The translations under genes and the position numbers were made by a program. Source: Arenibaculum pallidiluteum (GTDB lineage Bacteria; Pseudomonadota; Alphaproteobacteria; Azospirillales; Azospirillaceae). From it: a stretch of DNA of 64,000 nucleotides. The first letter of the stretch is position 1; each line of letters begins with the position of its first letter. The notes beneath the pieces are model-generated. The model worked only from the letters and a program-made list of their open reading frames with translations, was not told the DNA's origin and did not search any database. This document shows positions 42,532 through 52,315 of the stretch, piece by piece. The stretch spans positions 62,001 to 126,000 of the forward strand of contig NZ_JAFIQU010000011.1 in the NCBI RefSeq assembly GCF_017355985.1, given 5' to 3'.

Positions 42532-43434
42532 GTGACGGGCACGCCAGCACCGACGGCCCCGCTGTTCGAGCGCATGGCGCTCGTCGGCATCGGGCTGATC
42601 GGATCGTCGCTCGCCCGTGCGGCACGCCGGCATGGGCTGGTCCGGGAGATCGTGTGCAGCGCGCGCAGCCAGACGACCTGCGACAAGGCGCTGGAGCTCG
42701 GCCTGGTCGAGCGTGCCTCGACGGACAGCGCGGCGATCGTCGAGGATGCCGACCTGGTCGTGCTCTGCACACCGGTCGGCACCTACGCCGATATCGCCGC
42801 AGCGATCGCGCCGCGACTGCGCGCGGGCGCCGTCGTGACCGATGTGGGCTCGGTGAAGCAGGCGGTGCTCCGGGATGTCGGGCCTCACCTGCCGGACGGC
42901 GTGCACCTGGTGCCCGGCCATCCCGTCGCGGGGACCGAGCATTCGGGTCCGGAATCCGGCTTCGCCGAGCTGTTCGAGGGGCGCTGGTGCATCCTGACGC
43001 CGCCGGCGGGCACCAATGCCGAGGCAGTCCGGAGGGTGGCCGAGCTCTGGACGCGCGTCGGCTCCAATGTCGAGATGATGGAGGCCTCCCATCACGACCG
43101 GGTGCTGGCGATCACCTCCCACCTGCCGCACCTGATCGCCTACACCATCGTGGGCACGGCGACCGACCTGGAGGCCTCGACCCAGTCCGAGGTGATCAAG
43201 TTCTCGGCCGGCGGCTTCCGCGACTTCACCCGGATCGCGGCCTCCGATCCGGAGATGTGGCGCGACATCTTCCTGAACAACCGCGAGGCGGTGCTGGAGA
43301 TCATCCAGCGCTTCACCGAGGACCTGACCATGCTCCAGCGCGCCATCCGCTGGGGCGAGGGCGACGTGCTGGAGGATCTGTTCACGCGCACCCGCGCGAT
43401 CCGGCGCGGCATCATTCAGGCCAAGCAGGCCTGA
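42532..43434 (+). CDS. tyrA: Prephenate/arogenate dehydrogenase
   Basis: 300 residues. NAD-binding VGIGLIGSSLARAARR, TDVGSVKQAVL, PGHPVAGTEHSGP (catalytic His) and a dimerisation domain with AGGFRDFTRIAASDPEMW. Oxidatively decarboxylates prephenate or arogenate in tyrosine synthesis. GTG 42532 is taken as start; its GAGG is only 2 bases away, so ATG 42574 is a possible alternative. No regulatory ACT domain. Confidence 0.92.
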   Translation: MTGTPAPTAPLFERMALVGIGLIGSSLARAARRHGLVREIVCSARSQTTCDKALELGLVERASTDSAAIVEDADLVVLCTPVGTYADIAAAIAPRLRAGAVVTDVGSVKQAVLRDVGPHLPDGVHLVPGHPVAGTEHSGPESGFAELFEGRWCILTPPAGTNAEAVRRVAELWTRVGSNVEMMEASHHDRVLAITSHLPHLIAYTIVGTATDLEASTQSEVIKFSAGGFRDFTRIAASDPEMWRDIFLNNREAVLEIIQRFTEDLTMLQRAIRWGEGDVLEDLFTRTRAIRRGIIQAKQA

Positions 43435-43446
43435 ACCGGGCCAGAC

Positions 43447-43477
43447 CGGCAGGCCTGTTCCCGGCCCCAGCCTGCCG
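43447..43477 (+). terminator. Possible terminator hairpin after tyrA
   Basis: 8-bp inverted repeat (43447-43454 with 43470-43477), 15-base loop, 12 bases past the tyrA stop. No T-run, so Rho-dependent or weak termination is the more likely reading. Confidence 0.35.
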
Positions 43478-43594
43478 ACCTCCGCAGTGCGGCAGACATT
43501 GAGTCATCGGGGTGACAGGCGGAAGGGCAGGTGTCCCGCGCAGGGCGCTCCGTGTAGGCTCGCCGGTCCGGAAACACGGACCAGGGAGAGAGCC

Positions 43595-43861
43595 ATGCTC
43601 GTGCATACCGCGAAGGCCTATGCGGCGGATCTCCGGCACAGCCGGGCGTCGGACCGGCTCCTGGGATATCTGCTGTCGGCGGCGTCCGTCTCGGGCCTGC
43701 TGCTGGCGGGGATCCTGCTGTGGATCGACACCGGCCGCTCGGCCACCATGCTGCTGGGCGCGGTGCTGGCAGGCGGCGTCGCCCTGATCGCCCATACGGT
43801 CTCGGTGGTGCTCCAGATCGAGCGACGCTCCGAGCAGCGCGTCGGGGTCCCCGCGGAATAG
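43595..43861 (+). CDS. Small membrane protein, two helices
   Basis: 88 residues; two hydrophobic helices (about 25-43 and 52-72) linked by WIDTGRSAT, charged tail ERRSEQR. ATG 43595 preceded by AGGGAGAG. No family recognised. Independent of the aromatic operon (160-base gap) and convergent with the TetR gene. Confidence 0.6.
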   Translation: MLVHTAKAYAADLRHSRASDRLLGYLLSAASVSGLLLAGILLWIDTGRSATMLLGAVLAGGVALIAHTVSVVLQIERRSEQRVGVPAE

Positions 43862-43889
43862 CTCCGCCCCGCGGTCCGTCGGCGAGGGG

Positions 43890-44519
43890 TCAGCGGACCC
43901 CGTCCAGGAATATCCGGACGACATCGGCGACATGCCTGCGGATCTCGTCCGGGCCCGGCAGGTCGGCGGGGTGCAGCAGGATCCGGATGAACCGCTCGCC
44001 TTGCAGCAGCGCGACGAAGGCCGACGCGGCGGCCTCGGGATCCTTCACGTGGAGCTGCCCGCGGCCGTCCGCCTCGCGCAGGTACTCGGCCAGGATGGCG
44101 CGGACCGCGCGCGGCACCCCGTCGATGAATGCGTCCCGCACGCGCGGGAACTGATCGCCGCTGGCGATCATCAGCCGCATGAGCTTGGGGCTGACATCCG
44201 AGAACAGCTCCTCCGCGAAGCGGGTTGCGAACCCGGTCAGCGCGACCTCGGGATCCGCGTCGCTCAGCGGCACCTGCCGCAGGCGGTCCAGGAATTCCTC
44301 GCACTGGGTGCCGATCACGGTCTCGAACAGGCCATCCTTGTCACCGAACGCCTCGTAGAGGGTAGAGCGCGAGCCCCCGGCCAGCGCGATGATGTCGCCC
44401 AGCGTCGTGCGCTCGTAGCCCTTGTCCAAGAACAGCTTCCATGCCGCGTCCAGCAGGGCCCTGCGGCGGGCGTCGCCGCGCGGCCGGCATAGGCCCGTTC
44501 CGCCGTCGTGGGTGGTCAT
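43890..44519 (-). CDS. TetR/AcrR-family repressor of the RND efflux operon
   Basis: 209 residues. DNA-binding helix-turn-helix at about residues 20-65 (TTLGDIIALAGGSRSTLYEAFGDKDGLF) and an all-helical ligand domain. Divergent from and 178 bases away from the efflux genes, with a near-perfect dyad between them, so it very probably represses both. Pattern is that of AcrR/MexR-like local regulators; inducers unknown. Confidence 0.88.
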   Translation of the reverse strand: MTTHDGGTGLCRPRGDARRRALLDAAWKLFLDKGYERTTLGDIIALAGGSRSTLYEAFGDKDGLFETVIGTQCEEFLDRLRQVPLSDADPEVALTGFATRFAEELFSDVSPKLMRLMIASGDQFPRVRDAFIDGVPRAVRAILAEYLREADGRGQLHVKDPEAAASAFVALLQGERFIRILLHPADLPGPDEIRRHVADVVRIFLDGVR

Positions 44520-44565
44520 CGCTCCCCCGAAATTTCGTCGAAGAAATTTTTGTGCTTTGCAGTGT

Positions 44566-44596
44566 CGAACTGTACTGTATCATACAGTACAGTTCG
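44566..44596. promoter_or_regulatory. TetR operator: 14-bp perfect inverted repeat with 3-base spacer
   Basis: Left arm CGAACTGTACTGTA (44566-44579), spacer TCA, right arm TACAGTACAGTTCG (44583-44596); a rotationally symmetric 31-base site in the TetR/RND divergent gap. A possible efflux promoter overlaps it (-35 TTGCAG 44557-44562, -10 TCATAC 44580-44585), so binding would block initiation. Confidence 0.88.
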
Positions 44597-44697
44597 GCGT
44601 CGATGCACCGATGGCAGCCCAGCTGCCGGAAGCTGCCCTCGGGGGCGTGGTGCCTGGACGTCGGGCTCCTCAGGAATAGACACGGTATGGAGCTGCA

Positions 44698-45891
44698 ATG
44701 CGCGGCCTCGGTTTTGTCGTTCATACAACAGTTCTCGGTGCCGCGCTCGCGCTCGCGACCGGGTGCGACGGCATCGACGCCACGGCCCAGCAGGGCCCGC
44801 AGCGCCCGCCGCCCGAGGTCGGCGTCGTGACCCTGCAGCCGCAGACCGTCGACGTGACCACCGAGCTCACGGGAAGGACGGCCGCGTTCCGGCAGGCCGA
44901 GGTCAGGCCGCAGGTCAACGGCATCATCCGCAAGCGCCTCTTCGAGGAGGGCAGCATGGTGCAGGCTGGCCAGCAGCTCTACCAGGTCGATCCGGCACCC
45001 TACGAGGCCGCCCTGGAGACCGCCAAGGCCGAGCTGGCCAGGGCCCAGGCGGCTGTCAACTCGTCGCGCACCAAGGCAGCGCGGTACCGGGACCTCGTGG
45101 CCAGCCGGGCGGTCAGCCAGCAGGACTACGACGACATCGCCGCCACCCTGCTCGAGAACGAGGCCTCGGTGGCCGCGGCCAAGGCCGCGGTCAGGACGGC
45201 CCAGATCAACCTCGAATACACCCGGGTGCTCTCGCCGATCTCGGGGCGCATCGGCCGGTCCGTGGTCACCGAGGGCGCGCTGGTCACGGCGAATCAGGTG
45301 CAGGCGCTCGCGACCGTTACCCAGCTCGATCCGATCTATGTCGACGTCACCCAGTCCAGCGCCGAGCTGCTGCGCCTTCGCCGCGGTCTCGCGACCGCGG
45401 GGAAGGGTGGCGCCGACGGCAGGCCGGTGTCGCTGATCGGCGACGACGGAGCGCCCGTGGCCCAGCAGGGCGAACTGCAGTTCTCCGAGGTCAACGTCGA
45501 GGAATCCACGGGCTCGGTCCGCCTGCGGGCGCTCTTCCCCAATCCGGCCGAGGAGCTGCTTCCCGGCCTATTTGTGCGCGCCAGGGTCACCTGGGGCAGC
45601 CTCGACGGCGTCTACATGGTGCCGCAGCAGTCGTTGGTCCGAAGGCCCGATGGCAGCGCCTTCGTGTGGACCGTGGGACCCGACCAGGTCGTCTCGCAGA
45701 AGGTCGTCCGCGCCGAGCGGGCCATCGGCGACAAGTGGCTGGTAACCGACGGCATCGCGCCAGCCGACCGGGTCGTCGTCGAAGGCATCCAGAAGGTCGC
45801 GCCGGGAGCCCGGGTCAACGCCGTCGCGCTCGATGCCGGCAAGCCGGTCGGGCTGGCCGAGGCCCCCGCCGCAGCTTCCGCGGCCAACTAG
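44698..45891 (+). CDS. RND efflux periplasmic adaptor (membrane fusion lipoprotein)
   Basis: 397 residues. Lipobox LATGC near residue 23, barrel-sandwich and coiled-coil regions, MFP motif RPQVNGIIRKRLFEEGSMVQAGQQLYQVDP (excerpted: GIIRKRLFEEG, LYQVDPAPY), and EYTRVLSPISGRIGR. Links the inner-membrane pump to the outer-membrane channel. First gene of the tripartite operon; pump starts 15 bases later. AcrA/MexA-type. Confidence 0.94.
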   Translation: MRGLGFVVHTTVLGAALALATGCDGIDATAQQGPQRPPPEVGVVTLQPQTVDVTTELTGRTAAFRQAEVRPQVNGIIRKRLFEEGSMVQAGQQLYQVDPAPYEAALETAKAELARAQAAVNSSRTKAARYRDLVASRAVSQQDYDDIAATLLENEASVAAAKAAVRTAQINLEYTRVLSPISGRIGRSVVTEGALVTANQVQALATVTQLDPIYVDVTQSSAELLRLRRGLATAGKGGADGRPVSLIGDDGAPVAQQGELQFSEVNVEESTGSVRLRALFPNPAEELLPGLFVRARVTWGSLDGVYMVPQQSLVRRPDGSAFVWTVGPDQVVSQKVVRAERAIGDKWLVTDGIAPADRVVVEGIQKVAPGARVNAVALDAGKPVGLAEAPAAASAAN

Positions 45892-45906
45892 GAGCGCCCC
45901 TCCATC

Positions 45907-48900
45907 ATGGCGAGATTCTTCATCGACAGGCCCGTCTTCGCCTGGGTCATCGCGCTCGGCATCATGCTGGCGGGACTGCTCTCGATCCTTTCCCTGCCGG
46001 TCGAGCAGTATCCCTCGCTGGCGCCGCCCTCGATCCGCATCAGCGCGACCTATCCTGGCGCCTCGGCCCAGACGCTCGAAAGCACCGTGACCCAGGTCAT
46101 CGAGCAGCAGCTCAACGGCCTGGACCACCTGCGCTACATGTCGTCGAACAGCGACGGCTCGGGCAACGCGCAGATCACGCTGACCTTCGATCCGAAGGCG
46201 GATCCCGACATCGCGCAGGTGCAGGTCCAGAACAAGCTGCAGCTCGCCATGCCGCGCCTGCCGCAGGAGGTGCAGCAGCAAGGCGTCCAGGTCGCCAAGG
46301 GCAACAACACCTTCCTGATGGTGATGGGGTTCATCTCGTCCGACGGCCGCCTGGACGAGGACGACATCGCGGACTTCGTAGCCTCCAATGTCCAGGACCC
46401 GATAAGCCGCGTCACCGGCGTCGGCACGGTGACGGCCTTCGGCGCCCAGCACGCGATGCGCGTCTGGCTGGATCCCGACAAGCTCATCAGCTACGGCCTG
46501 GCGACGACCGACATCGTCGCCGCGATCAAGGCCCAGAACGCCGAGGTGTCGGCAGGCCAGCTCGGCGGCGCGCCGGCGGTCCCGGGCCAGCAGCTCAACG
46601 CCAGCATCATCGCGCAGACCCGGCTCGAGACGCCGGCGCAGTTCGGCGAGATCCTCGTGCGCGTCAACGGCGACGGCTCGCGCGTCCTCCTGCGCGACGT
46701 CGCGCGCATCGAGGTGGGCTCCGAGAACGCCGCGGTCGTCGCACGTTACAACGGAAAGCCCGCCTCGGGCCTGGGCATCAGCCTCGCCACGGGCGCGAAT
46801 GCCCTCGACACGGCCGAGGCCGTCCGGGCGCGGGTGGCGGAGCTTTCGGCCTTTTTCCCGGCCGGGCTCGAGGTCGTCTATCCCTATGACACGACGCCGT
46901 TCGTGAAGCTCTCGATCGAGGGCGTGCTGCACACGCTGGTCGAGGCGGTCGTCCTCGTCTTCTTCATCATGTACCTGTTCCTGCAGAGCTTCCGGGCGAC
47001 GATCATCCCCACGATCGCAGTGCCGGTGGTCCTGCTGGGCACCTTCGGCGTCCTCGCCGCCTTCGGCTTCACGATCAACACCCTGACCATGTTCGCCATG
47101 GTCCTTGCGATCGGACTGCTGGTCGACGACGCCATCGTGGTCGTCGAGAACGTCGAGCGCGTGATGGAGGAGGAGGGGCTGTCCCCGGGCGAGGCCACCC
47201 GCAGGTCCATGGACCAGATCACAGGCGCGCTGGTGGGCATCGCCCTGGTCCTCTCGGCGGTCTTCGTGCCCATGGCGTTCTTCGGAGGCTCGACGGGCTC
47301 GATCTACCGGCAGTTCTCGCTGACGGTCGTCTCGGCCATGGTGCTGTCGGTCGTGGTCGCCGTCGTGCTGACGCCGGCCCTCTGCGCAACCATCCTCAGG
47401 TCCAGCGACGGCTATCATCCGCGCCGCGGATTCTTCGGCTGGTTCAACCGCACCTTCGACCGCTCCAATGCCGGATACCAGCGCGGCGTGCGGCACATCC
47501 TGGCGCGCGGCAAGCGGTACCTGCTTCTCTATGTCCTGATCTGCGCGGGGCTCGGCGTGCTGTTCATGCGCGTGCCCACCGCGTTCCTGCCGAACGAGGA
47601 CCAGGGCATCCTGATCGCGCAGATGTCCCTGCCGCCGGGCGCCACGCTCGAGCGCAGCCGCGGGGCCATGAGCGCCGTCGAGACACATTTCCTCGAGGGC
47701 CAGAAGGACTACGTAAAGGGGATCTTCTCGGTCGTGGGCTTCAGCTTCAGCGGCCGCGGGCAGAACTCCGGCATGGCCTTCCTGAGCCTGAAGGACTGGG
47801 AGGAGCGGGGCAGCGAGGAGGGCGCCGTCACGGCGATCGCCGGCCGCGCCATGGCGGCGCTGTCTCGGATCCGGGACGCGACCGTCTTCGCCTTCACGCC
47901 GCCCGCCATCATCGAGCTCGGCAACGCGACGGGATTCGACTTCCAGCTCGTCGACCGGTCCGGCCTGGGCCACCAGAAGCTGATCGAGGCGCGCAACCAG
48001 CTCCTCGGCATGGCGGCGCGCAATCCCGCCCTGGCCGCGGTGCGCCCGAACGGGCTCGACGACACGCCGCAGCTCCGCGTCGAGATCGACAGGACGAAGG
48101 CGAGCGCGCTGGGCCTGTCCCTGGCGGACATCAACACGACGCTGACCGCCGCCTGGGGCTCGGCCTACGTCAACGACTTCGTCGAGGGCGGCCGGGTGAA
48201 GCGGGTCTACCTGCAGGCCGACGCGCCCTTCCGCATGCTTCCATCGGACCTGGACCGCTGGCAGGTCCGGAACGCCGACGGCGAGATGGTGCCGTTCTCG
48301 ACCTTCGCGACGAGCCGCTGGGACTACGGCTCGCCGCGGCTGGAGCGCTTCAACGGCGTCTCCTCCGTGAACATCCAGGGGCAGGCGGCGACGGGCGTCA
48401 GCTCCGGACAGGCCATGGCCGTGATGGAGGAGCTGGCCAGCCAACTCCCGGCCGGCATCGGCTACGAATGGCAGGGCCTGTCCTACGAGGAGCGGCTTGC
48501 GGGATCGCAGGCGCCGCTGCTCTACGCCCTGTCGATCCTGGTGGTCTTCCTCAGCCTCGCCGCGCTCTACGAGAGCTGGACGGTGCCGGTCTCGGTGATC
48601 CTGGTGGTGCCGCTCGGCATCATCGGCGCGGTGATCGCGGCTCAGCTCCGCGGCCTGCCAAATGACGTCTACTTCCAGGTCGGCCTGCTCACGACCATCG
48701 GCCTCTCGGCGAAGAACGCGATCCTGATCGTGGAGTTCGCGAAAGACCTCTACGAGAAGGGGATGAGCCTGACGGAGGCGACGGTCGAGGCGTGCCGGCA
48801 GCGGCTGCGGCCGATCGTGATGACGTCCCTGGCCTTCATCCTGGGCGTGCTGCCGCTGGCGATCAGCACGGGCGCGGGATCGGGCAGCCAGAACGCGATC

Positions 48901-49047
48901 GGCGTCGGCGTCATGGGCGGGATGATCTCGGCCACCGTTCTGGCCATCTTCTTCGTGCCCCTCTTCTTCCTGGTCATCGTGCGGCGCTTCGCCCGCAAGG
49001 CCGAGGCCGGTCCCCGGGGCGAGCCCGGCATGGCCGGCGCCGAATGA
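45907..49047 (+). CDS. RND multidrug efflux pump, HAE1 (AcrB/MexB) type
   Basis: 1046 residues, 12 membrane helices, normal length. Starts [20 protein letters not shown]; the proton-relay Asp pair is in [30 protein letters not shown] and later [15 protein letters not shown] are HAE1 signatures. Exports hydrophobic or amphipathic compounds using the proton gradient. Stop overlaps the channel gene start. Confidence 0.96.
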   Translation: MARFFIDRPVFAWVIALGIMLAGLLSILSLPVEQYPSLAPPSIRISATYPGASAQTLESTVTQVIEQQLNGLDHLRYMSSNSDGSGNAQITLTFDPKADPDIAQVQVQNKLQLAMPRLPQEVQQQGVQVAKGNNTFLMVMGFISSDGRLDEDDIADFVASNVQDPISRVTGVGTVTAFGAQHAMRVWLDPDKLISYGLATTDIVAAIKAQNAEVSAGQLGGAPAVPGQQLNASIIAQTRLETPAQFGEILVRVNGDGSRVLLRDVARIEVGSENAAVVARYNGKPASGLGISLATGANALDTAEAVRARVAELSAFFPAGLEVVYPYDTTPFVKLSIEGVLHTLVEAVVLVFFIMYLFLQSFRATIIPTIAVPVVLLGTFGVLAAFGFTINTLTMFAMVLAIGLLVDDAIVVVENVERVMEEEGLSPGEATRRSMDQITGALVGIALVLSAVFVPMAFFGGSTGSIYRQFSLTVVSAMVLSVVVAVVLTPALCATILRSSDGYHPRRGFFGWFNRTFDRSNAGYQRGVRHILARGKRYLLLYVLICAGLGVLFMRVPTAFLPNEDQGILIAQMSLPPGATLERSRGAMSAVETHFLEGQKDYVKGIFSVVGFSFSGRGQNSGMAFLSLKDWEERGSEEGAVTAIAGRAMAALSRIRDATVFAFTPPAIIELGNATGFDFQLVDRSGLGHQKLIEARNQLLGMAARNPALAAVRPNGLDDTPQLRVEIDRTKASALGLSLADINTTLTAAWGSAYVNDFVEGGRVKRVYLQADAPFRMLPSDLDRWQVRNADGEMVPFSTFATSRWDYGSPRLERFNGVSSVNIQGQAATGVSSGQAMAVMEELASQLPAGIGYEWQGLSYEERLAGSQAPLLYALSILVVFLSLAALYESWTVPVSVILVVPLGIIGAVIAAQLRGLPNDVYFQVGLLTTIGLSAKNAILIVEFAKDLYEKGMSLTEATVEACRQRLRPIVMTSLAFILGVLPLAISTGAGSGSQNAIGVGVMGGMISATVLAIFFVPLFFLVIVRRFARKAEAGPRGEPGMAGAE

Positions 49048-50513
49048 AGCGATCGCATGGCGGATTGATGATGAGAAACCTACTAGGCGCATCGCTCTCG
49101 GCCGCCCTTGTGCTGGGCGGCTGCTCGCTGGTGCCGGACCATGTCCGGCCCGGTGCTCCGGTTCCGGAATCGTGGCCCGGCGGCCCGGCTTATCTGGCCT
49201 CCGCCGCGTTGCGCGCCGAGGCCGGACCGTCGCTCGCGGATCTCGGCTGGCAGGAGTTCTTCCGCTCGCCGCAGCTCCGCGCGCTGATTGCGACGGCGCT
49301 CGAGAACAACCGCGACCTCCGGGTTGCGACCCTCAACGTCGAGCTGGCCCGGGCCACCTACCGGATCCAGCGGGCCGACCGGCTGCCCACGGTCGATGCC
49401 GGCGGCAGCCTAGCCCGCCAGCGCACGCCTGCGAGCGTCAGCCCGTCCGGGCGGGCCTCGACGACCACCCAGGCCGAGCTCAGCGTCGGCATCACGGCCT
49501 TCGAGCTGGACCTGTTCGGCCGCGTGCGGAGCCTCGAGGAGCAGGCGCTCGAAAGCTATCTCGCGACCGAGCAGGCCCATGTCGCGAGCCGCATCGCGCT
49601 GATCGCCGAGGTGGCGAACGCCTATCTGACCCTGCTGGCGGACAAGGAACTGCTGCGCCTGACCGAGGATACGCTGCGCACCCAGCAGCAGTCCTACGAG
49701 CTGATCTCCGGCAGCTTCGAGCGCGGCGTCGGCAACCGTCTCGACGTCGTGCAGGCGCAGACCGCGGTCGAGACAGCGCGGGCCAACCGCGCGGCCTATG
49801 TCCGGCAGATCGCCCAGGACAAGAACGCCCTGGCCCTGCTGGTCGGCGCGCCGGTCGACGAGGCTATGCTGGACGGCGCGCCGTCGCTGGGGACCGGGGA
49901 TTTCGTCGCGGATCTGCCGGCCGGCCTGCCTTCGGACCTGCTGCAGCGGCGCCCTGACATCCTGGGGGCGGAATTCGACCTGCGCGCCGCCAATGCCAGC
50001 ATCGGCGCGGCCCGGGCGGCCTTCTTCCCGTCCATCGGGCTGAAGGCGGCGGCGGGCACGGCGAGCAGCTCACTCGCGGGCCTGTTCGATGCCGGGACCG
50101 GTGCCTGGAGCTTCATTCCCCAGATCTCGCTGCCGATCTTCGACAATGGCCGCAGAGAGGCGAACCTCGCCGGCGCCAAGGTGCAGCGGGAGATCGCGGT
50201 GGCGCGCTACGAACGCTCCATCCAGACGGCCTTCCGCGAGGTCGCGGACGCGCTGGCGGCCCAGGGGACCTTCGGGCAGCAGCTCGCGGCCCAGGGAGCT
50301 CTCGCCGCGGCCGCCCAGGAAAGCTACGACCTCTCGCAGCTCCGCTACAACCGGGGTCTCGACAGCTTCCTGAACGTACTGGATTCGCAGCGTTCGCTAT
50401 ATGCCGCGCAGCAGAGGCTGATCACCGCGCGGCTTTCGCAGCTGGGCAGCCTCGTTACGCTCTACAAGGTGCTGGGCGGCGGGGTGGAGGCAGGCGGCGC
50501 GCGGTCGAGCTGA
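49044..50513 (+). CDS. Outer-membrane efflux lipoprotein, NodT/OprM type
   Basis: 489 residues from ATG 49044 (ATGA overlap with the pump); ATG 49068 or 49071 are alternatives. Signal peptide ending in lipobox LVLGGC, then two outer-membrane-efflux repeats with [14 protein letters not shown] and [17 protein letters not shown]. Forms the trimeric exit duct of the RND system. Last gene of the operon. Confidence 0.94.
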   Translation: MKRSHGGLMMRNLLGASLSAALVLGGCSLVPDHVRPGAPVPESWPGGPAYLASAALRAEAGPSLADLGWQEFFRSPQLRALIATALENNRDLRVATLNVELARATYRIQRADRLPTVDAGGSLARQRTPASVSPSGRASTTTQAELSVGITAFELDLFGRVRSLEEQALESYLATEQAHVASRIALIAEVANAYLTLLADKELLRLTEDTLRTQQQSYELISGSFERGVGNRLDVVQAQTAVETARANRAAYVRQIAQDKNALALLVGAPVDEAMLDGAPSLGTGDFVADLPAGLPSDLLQRRPDILGAEFDLRAANASIGAARAAFFPSIGLKAAAGTASSSLAGLFDAGTGAWSFIPQISLPIFDNGRREANLAGAKVQREIAVARYERSIQTAFREVADALAAQGTFGQQLAAQGALAAAAQESYDLSQLRYNRGLDSFLNVLDSQRSLYAAQQRLITARLSQLGSLVTLYKVLGGGVEAGGARSS

Positions 50514-50937
50514 GGCAGGGCCCGGCATCCGCGTCCCAGCGACCGGCGCCATCCTCCGCGGCGTCCCCCGTACCGGCTTGCCGGCCCGTTCCGGCTCGCG
50601 GTCCTCACCTGATTCCCGGGCTCTCGTTGCTGCTGGTGCGACTGACGTGACGGAGCCCGTCGGGACAGGCGCGGCCGCGGCCGGGCCGTGATGCTGTGCC
50701 TGGGGCAATGGAGCATGCCCCACGGCGGCGCCGACCTATCACCCGCCATGGCCGCCGCGGGCCGTCCTCTCCCGTCCGGATCGTGGATCCCTGCAGCCGT
50801 GAGCCCAGGATGGCGGCCGCGTTTCGAGGGCGGCTGCGGCCACGGCCAGCACTTCATCGGCTGGCGCAGCCACGGACAGCCGACCGGCTCCCAGCCGAAT
50901 GTTCGTCACACAGATCATCCATATAACGGAAGAGTAG
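50514..50937. other. Gap without convincing genes between RND operon and CoA-transferase cluster
   Basis: About 420 bases with no credible gene: open frames on both strands (for example 50688-51020 +, 50462-50857 -) have no domain, no clear ribosome-binding site and unusual composition. Contains an inverted repeat TGGGGCA/TGCCCCA (50701-50722) that may end the efflux transcript. Base composition falls toward A/T near 50910-50975, where the next promoter starts. Confidence 0.6.
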
Positions 50938-50965
50938 TTGTATTCCAGACTGAGCGTCGTATTGT
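50938..50965 (+). promoter_or_regulatory. Promoter of the CoA-transferase cluster
   Basis: -35 TTGTAT (50938-50943), 16-base spacer, -10 TATTGT (50960-50965) overlapping a perfect palindrome. Located about 90 bases before the first CoA-transferase start. Confidence 0.45.
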
Positions 50966-50973
50966 CGACAATA
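50960..50973. promoter_or_regulatory. GntR-type operator palindrome
   Basis: TATTGTCGACAATA, perfect 14-base dyad overlapping the proposed -10. ATTGTCGACAAT-like sites are typical for FCD-type GntR repressors; such a regulator is encoded at 54469-55281 in the cluster. Repression of the whole catabolic unit is inferred. Confidence 0.65.
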
Positions 50974-51061
50974 AGACATCCGGCAAACGACAGCGCGCCC
51001 GCACGGCATGCTGGTCCTGAACGGACAGGGCGGCTGCGCCAGGAACCGAATGGGAGAGATC

Positions 51062-52315
51062 ATGAAAGACGGGGAGAGCCCGCCTAGGGCCCTTGAGGAC
51101 GTGCGTGTCCTCGACATCTCGAATTTCCTGGCGGCCCCGCTCTGCTCGATGTTCCTGGCGGACTTCGGAGCGGATGTGATCAAGGTCGAGCAGCCCGGCC
51201 GCGGCGACGAAGTCCGCTACTGGGGTAACGACAAGGACGGCGTTGGCCTCTACTACAAGGTCGTCAATCGCGGAAAGCGCTCGATCACCCTCGACCTGCG
51301 GACGACGCTCGGCGTTGAGGCGGTCCGCCGGCTCGTACGTGACGTCGACATCCTCGTCGAGAATTACCGGCCCGGCACGCTCGAGCGCTGGGGGCTGGGC
51401 CCCGACGTCCTGATGGCCGAGAATCCGCGGCTGATCGTGGTCCGGGTCACCGGCTTCGGCCAGACCGGACCAAACAGCCGACGGCCCGGCTTCGGCACGT
51501 TGGCCGAGGCCTATGCAGGCTACGCCCATATCAGCGGCCATGCCGACGGTCCGCCGCTGCTGCCGGCCTTCGGCCTCGCGGACTCGACGACGGGGTTGAT
51601 GGCGGCCTATCTCGCGATGGTGGCGCTGCACGAGCAGCGGCGCTCCGGCCGCGGCCAAGTGGTCGACCTCGCGATCTACGAGACGCTGCTGACGCTGCTC
51701 GGTCCCCAGGTCGTCGACTTCGACCAGCTGGGCATCGTGCAGCAGAGGAACGGCAGCAGGCTGCCCTTCACGGCGCCGCGCAACACCTACAGGACCAGGG
51801 ACGGCCGCTGGTTCTCGATGGCCGGCAGCGCCCAATCCACCTTCGAGCGGATCTGCGCGGCGCTTGAGGTCCCGGCATTGGTCGAAGATTCCCGCTTCCG
51901 CGACAACCGGGCGCGGCTGAAGAACGCCGCCGCGCTGGACGTCGAGCTTCAGAATGCGATCGGCCGCTTCGATTTCAGCACGCTGATGGAGCGCTTCGTG
52001 CGCCTCGAGGCGCCGATCGCCCCCGTGAACGACGTGCGGCAGGTGGTCGAGGACGAGCACGTCGTCGCCCGCGAGAACATCGTCGCCCTGGAGGACGAGG
52101 AGTTGGGCGGTCCGCTCCGGATGCAGAACATCGTCGGCAAGCTGTCGCGGACCCCGGGCCGGATCCGCGCGACGGGGCCGCGGCTCGGCGCCCACAACCG
52201 GGAAATCCTTGTCGGGATGCTTGGATACGGCGAGGAGCGGCTGGTCGAGGCCGGGCTCGACCCCGGCAGCGCGGAAGAACAGGAGCGTGCCGTCGCAGGG
52301 GAGGTGTCGCCGTGA
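51062..52315 (+). CDS. Class III (CaiB/BaiF) CoA-transferase, first copy
   Basis: 417 residues. VRVLDISNFLAAPLCSMFLADFGADVIKVEQP, ITLDLRT, VENYRPGTLERWGLG and GRGQVVDLAIYETLL are family signatures. Moves CoA from a donor such as succinyl-CoA to an organic acid. The region that usually carries the catalytic Asp reads RPGFGTLAEA here (Gly at the position where formyl-CoA transferase has its Asp), as in several dicarboxylate transferases. ATG 51062 has GGGAGAG upstream. The stop overlaps the CitE-like gene start (GTGA). Confidence 0.88.
   Translation: MKDGESPPRALEDVRVLDISNFLAAPLCSMFLADFGADVIKVEQPGRGDEVRYWGNDKDGVGLYYKVVNRGKRSITLDLRTTLGVEAVRRLVRDVDILVENYRPGTLERWGLGPDVLMAENPRLIVVRVTGFGQTGPNSRRPGFGTLAEAYAGYAHISGHADGPPLLPAFGLADSTTGLMAAYLAMVALHEQRRSGRGQVVDLAIYETLLTLLGPQVVDFDQLGIVQQRNGSRLPFTAPRNTYRTRDGRWFSMAGSAQSTFERICAALEVPALVEDSRFRDNRARLKNAAALDVELQNAIGRFDFSTLMERFVRLEAPIAPVNDVRQVVEDEHVVARENIVALEDEELGGPLRMQNIVGKLSRTPGRIRATGPRLGAHNREILVGMLGYGEERLVEAGLDPGSAEEQERAVAGEVSP

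Noticed and set aside
45568-49092. 1174-codon open frame on the minus strand antisense to the RND pump
   Set aside because: A shadow of the pump gene; the amino-acid composition (His/Asp/Arg-rich) is typical of antisense reading of G/C-rich codons.
50688-51020. Open frames on both strands in the 50.5-51 kb gap
   Set aside because: No domain, no Shine-Dalgarno, and G/C-rich sequence yields long open frames by chance on the opposite strand.
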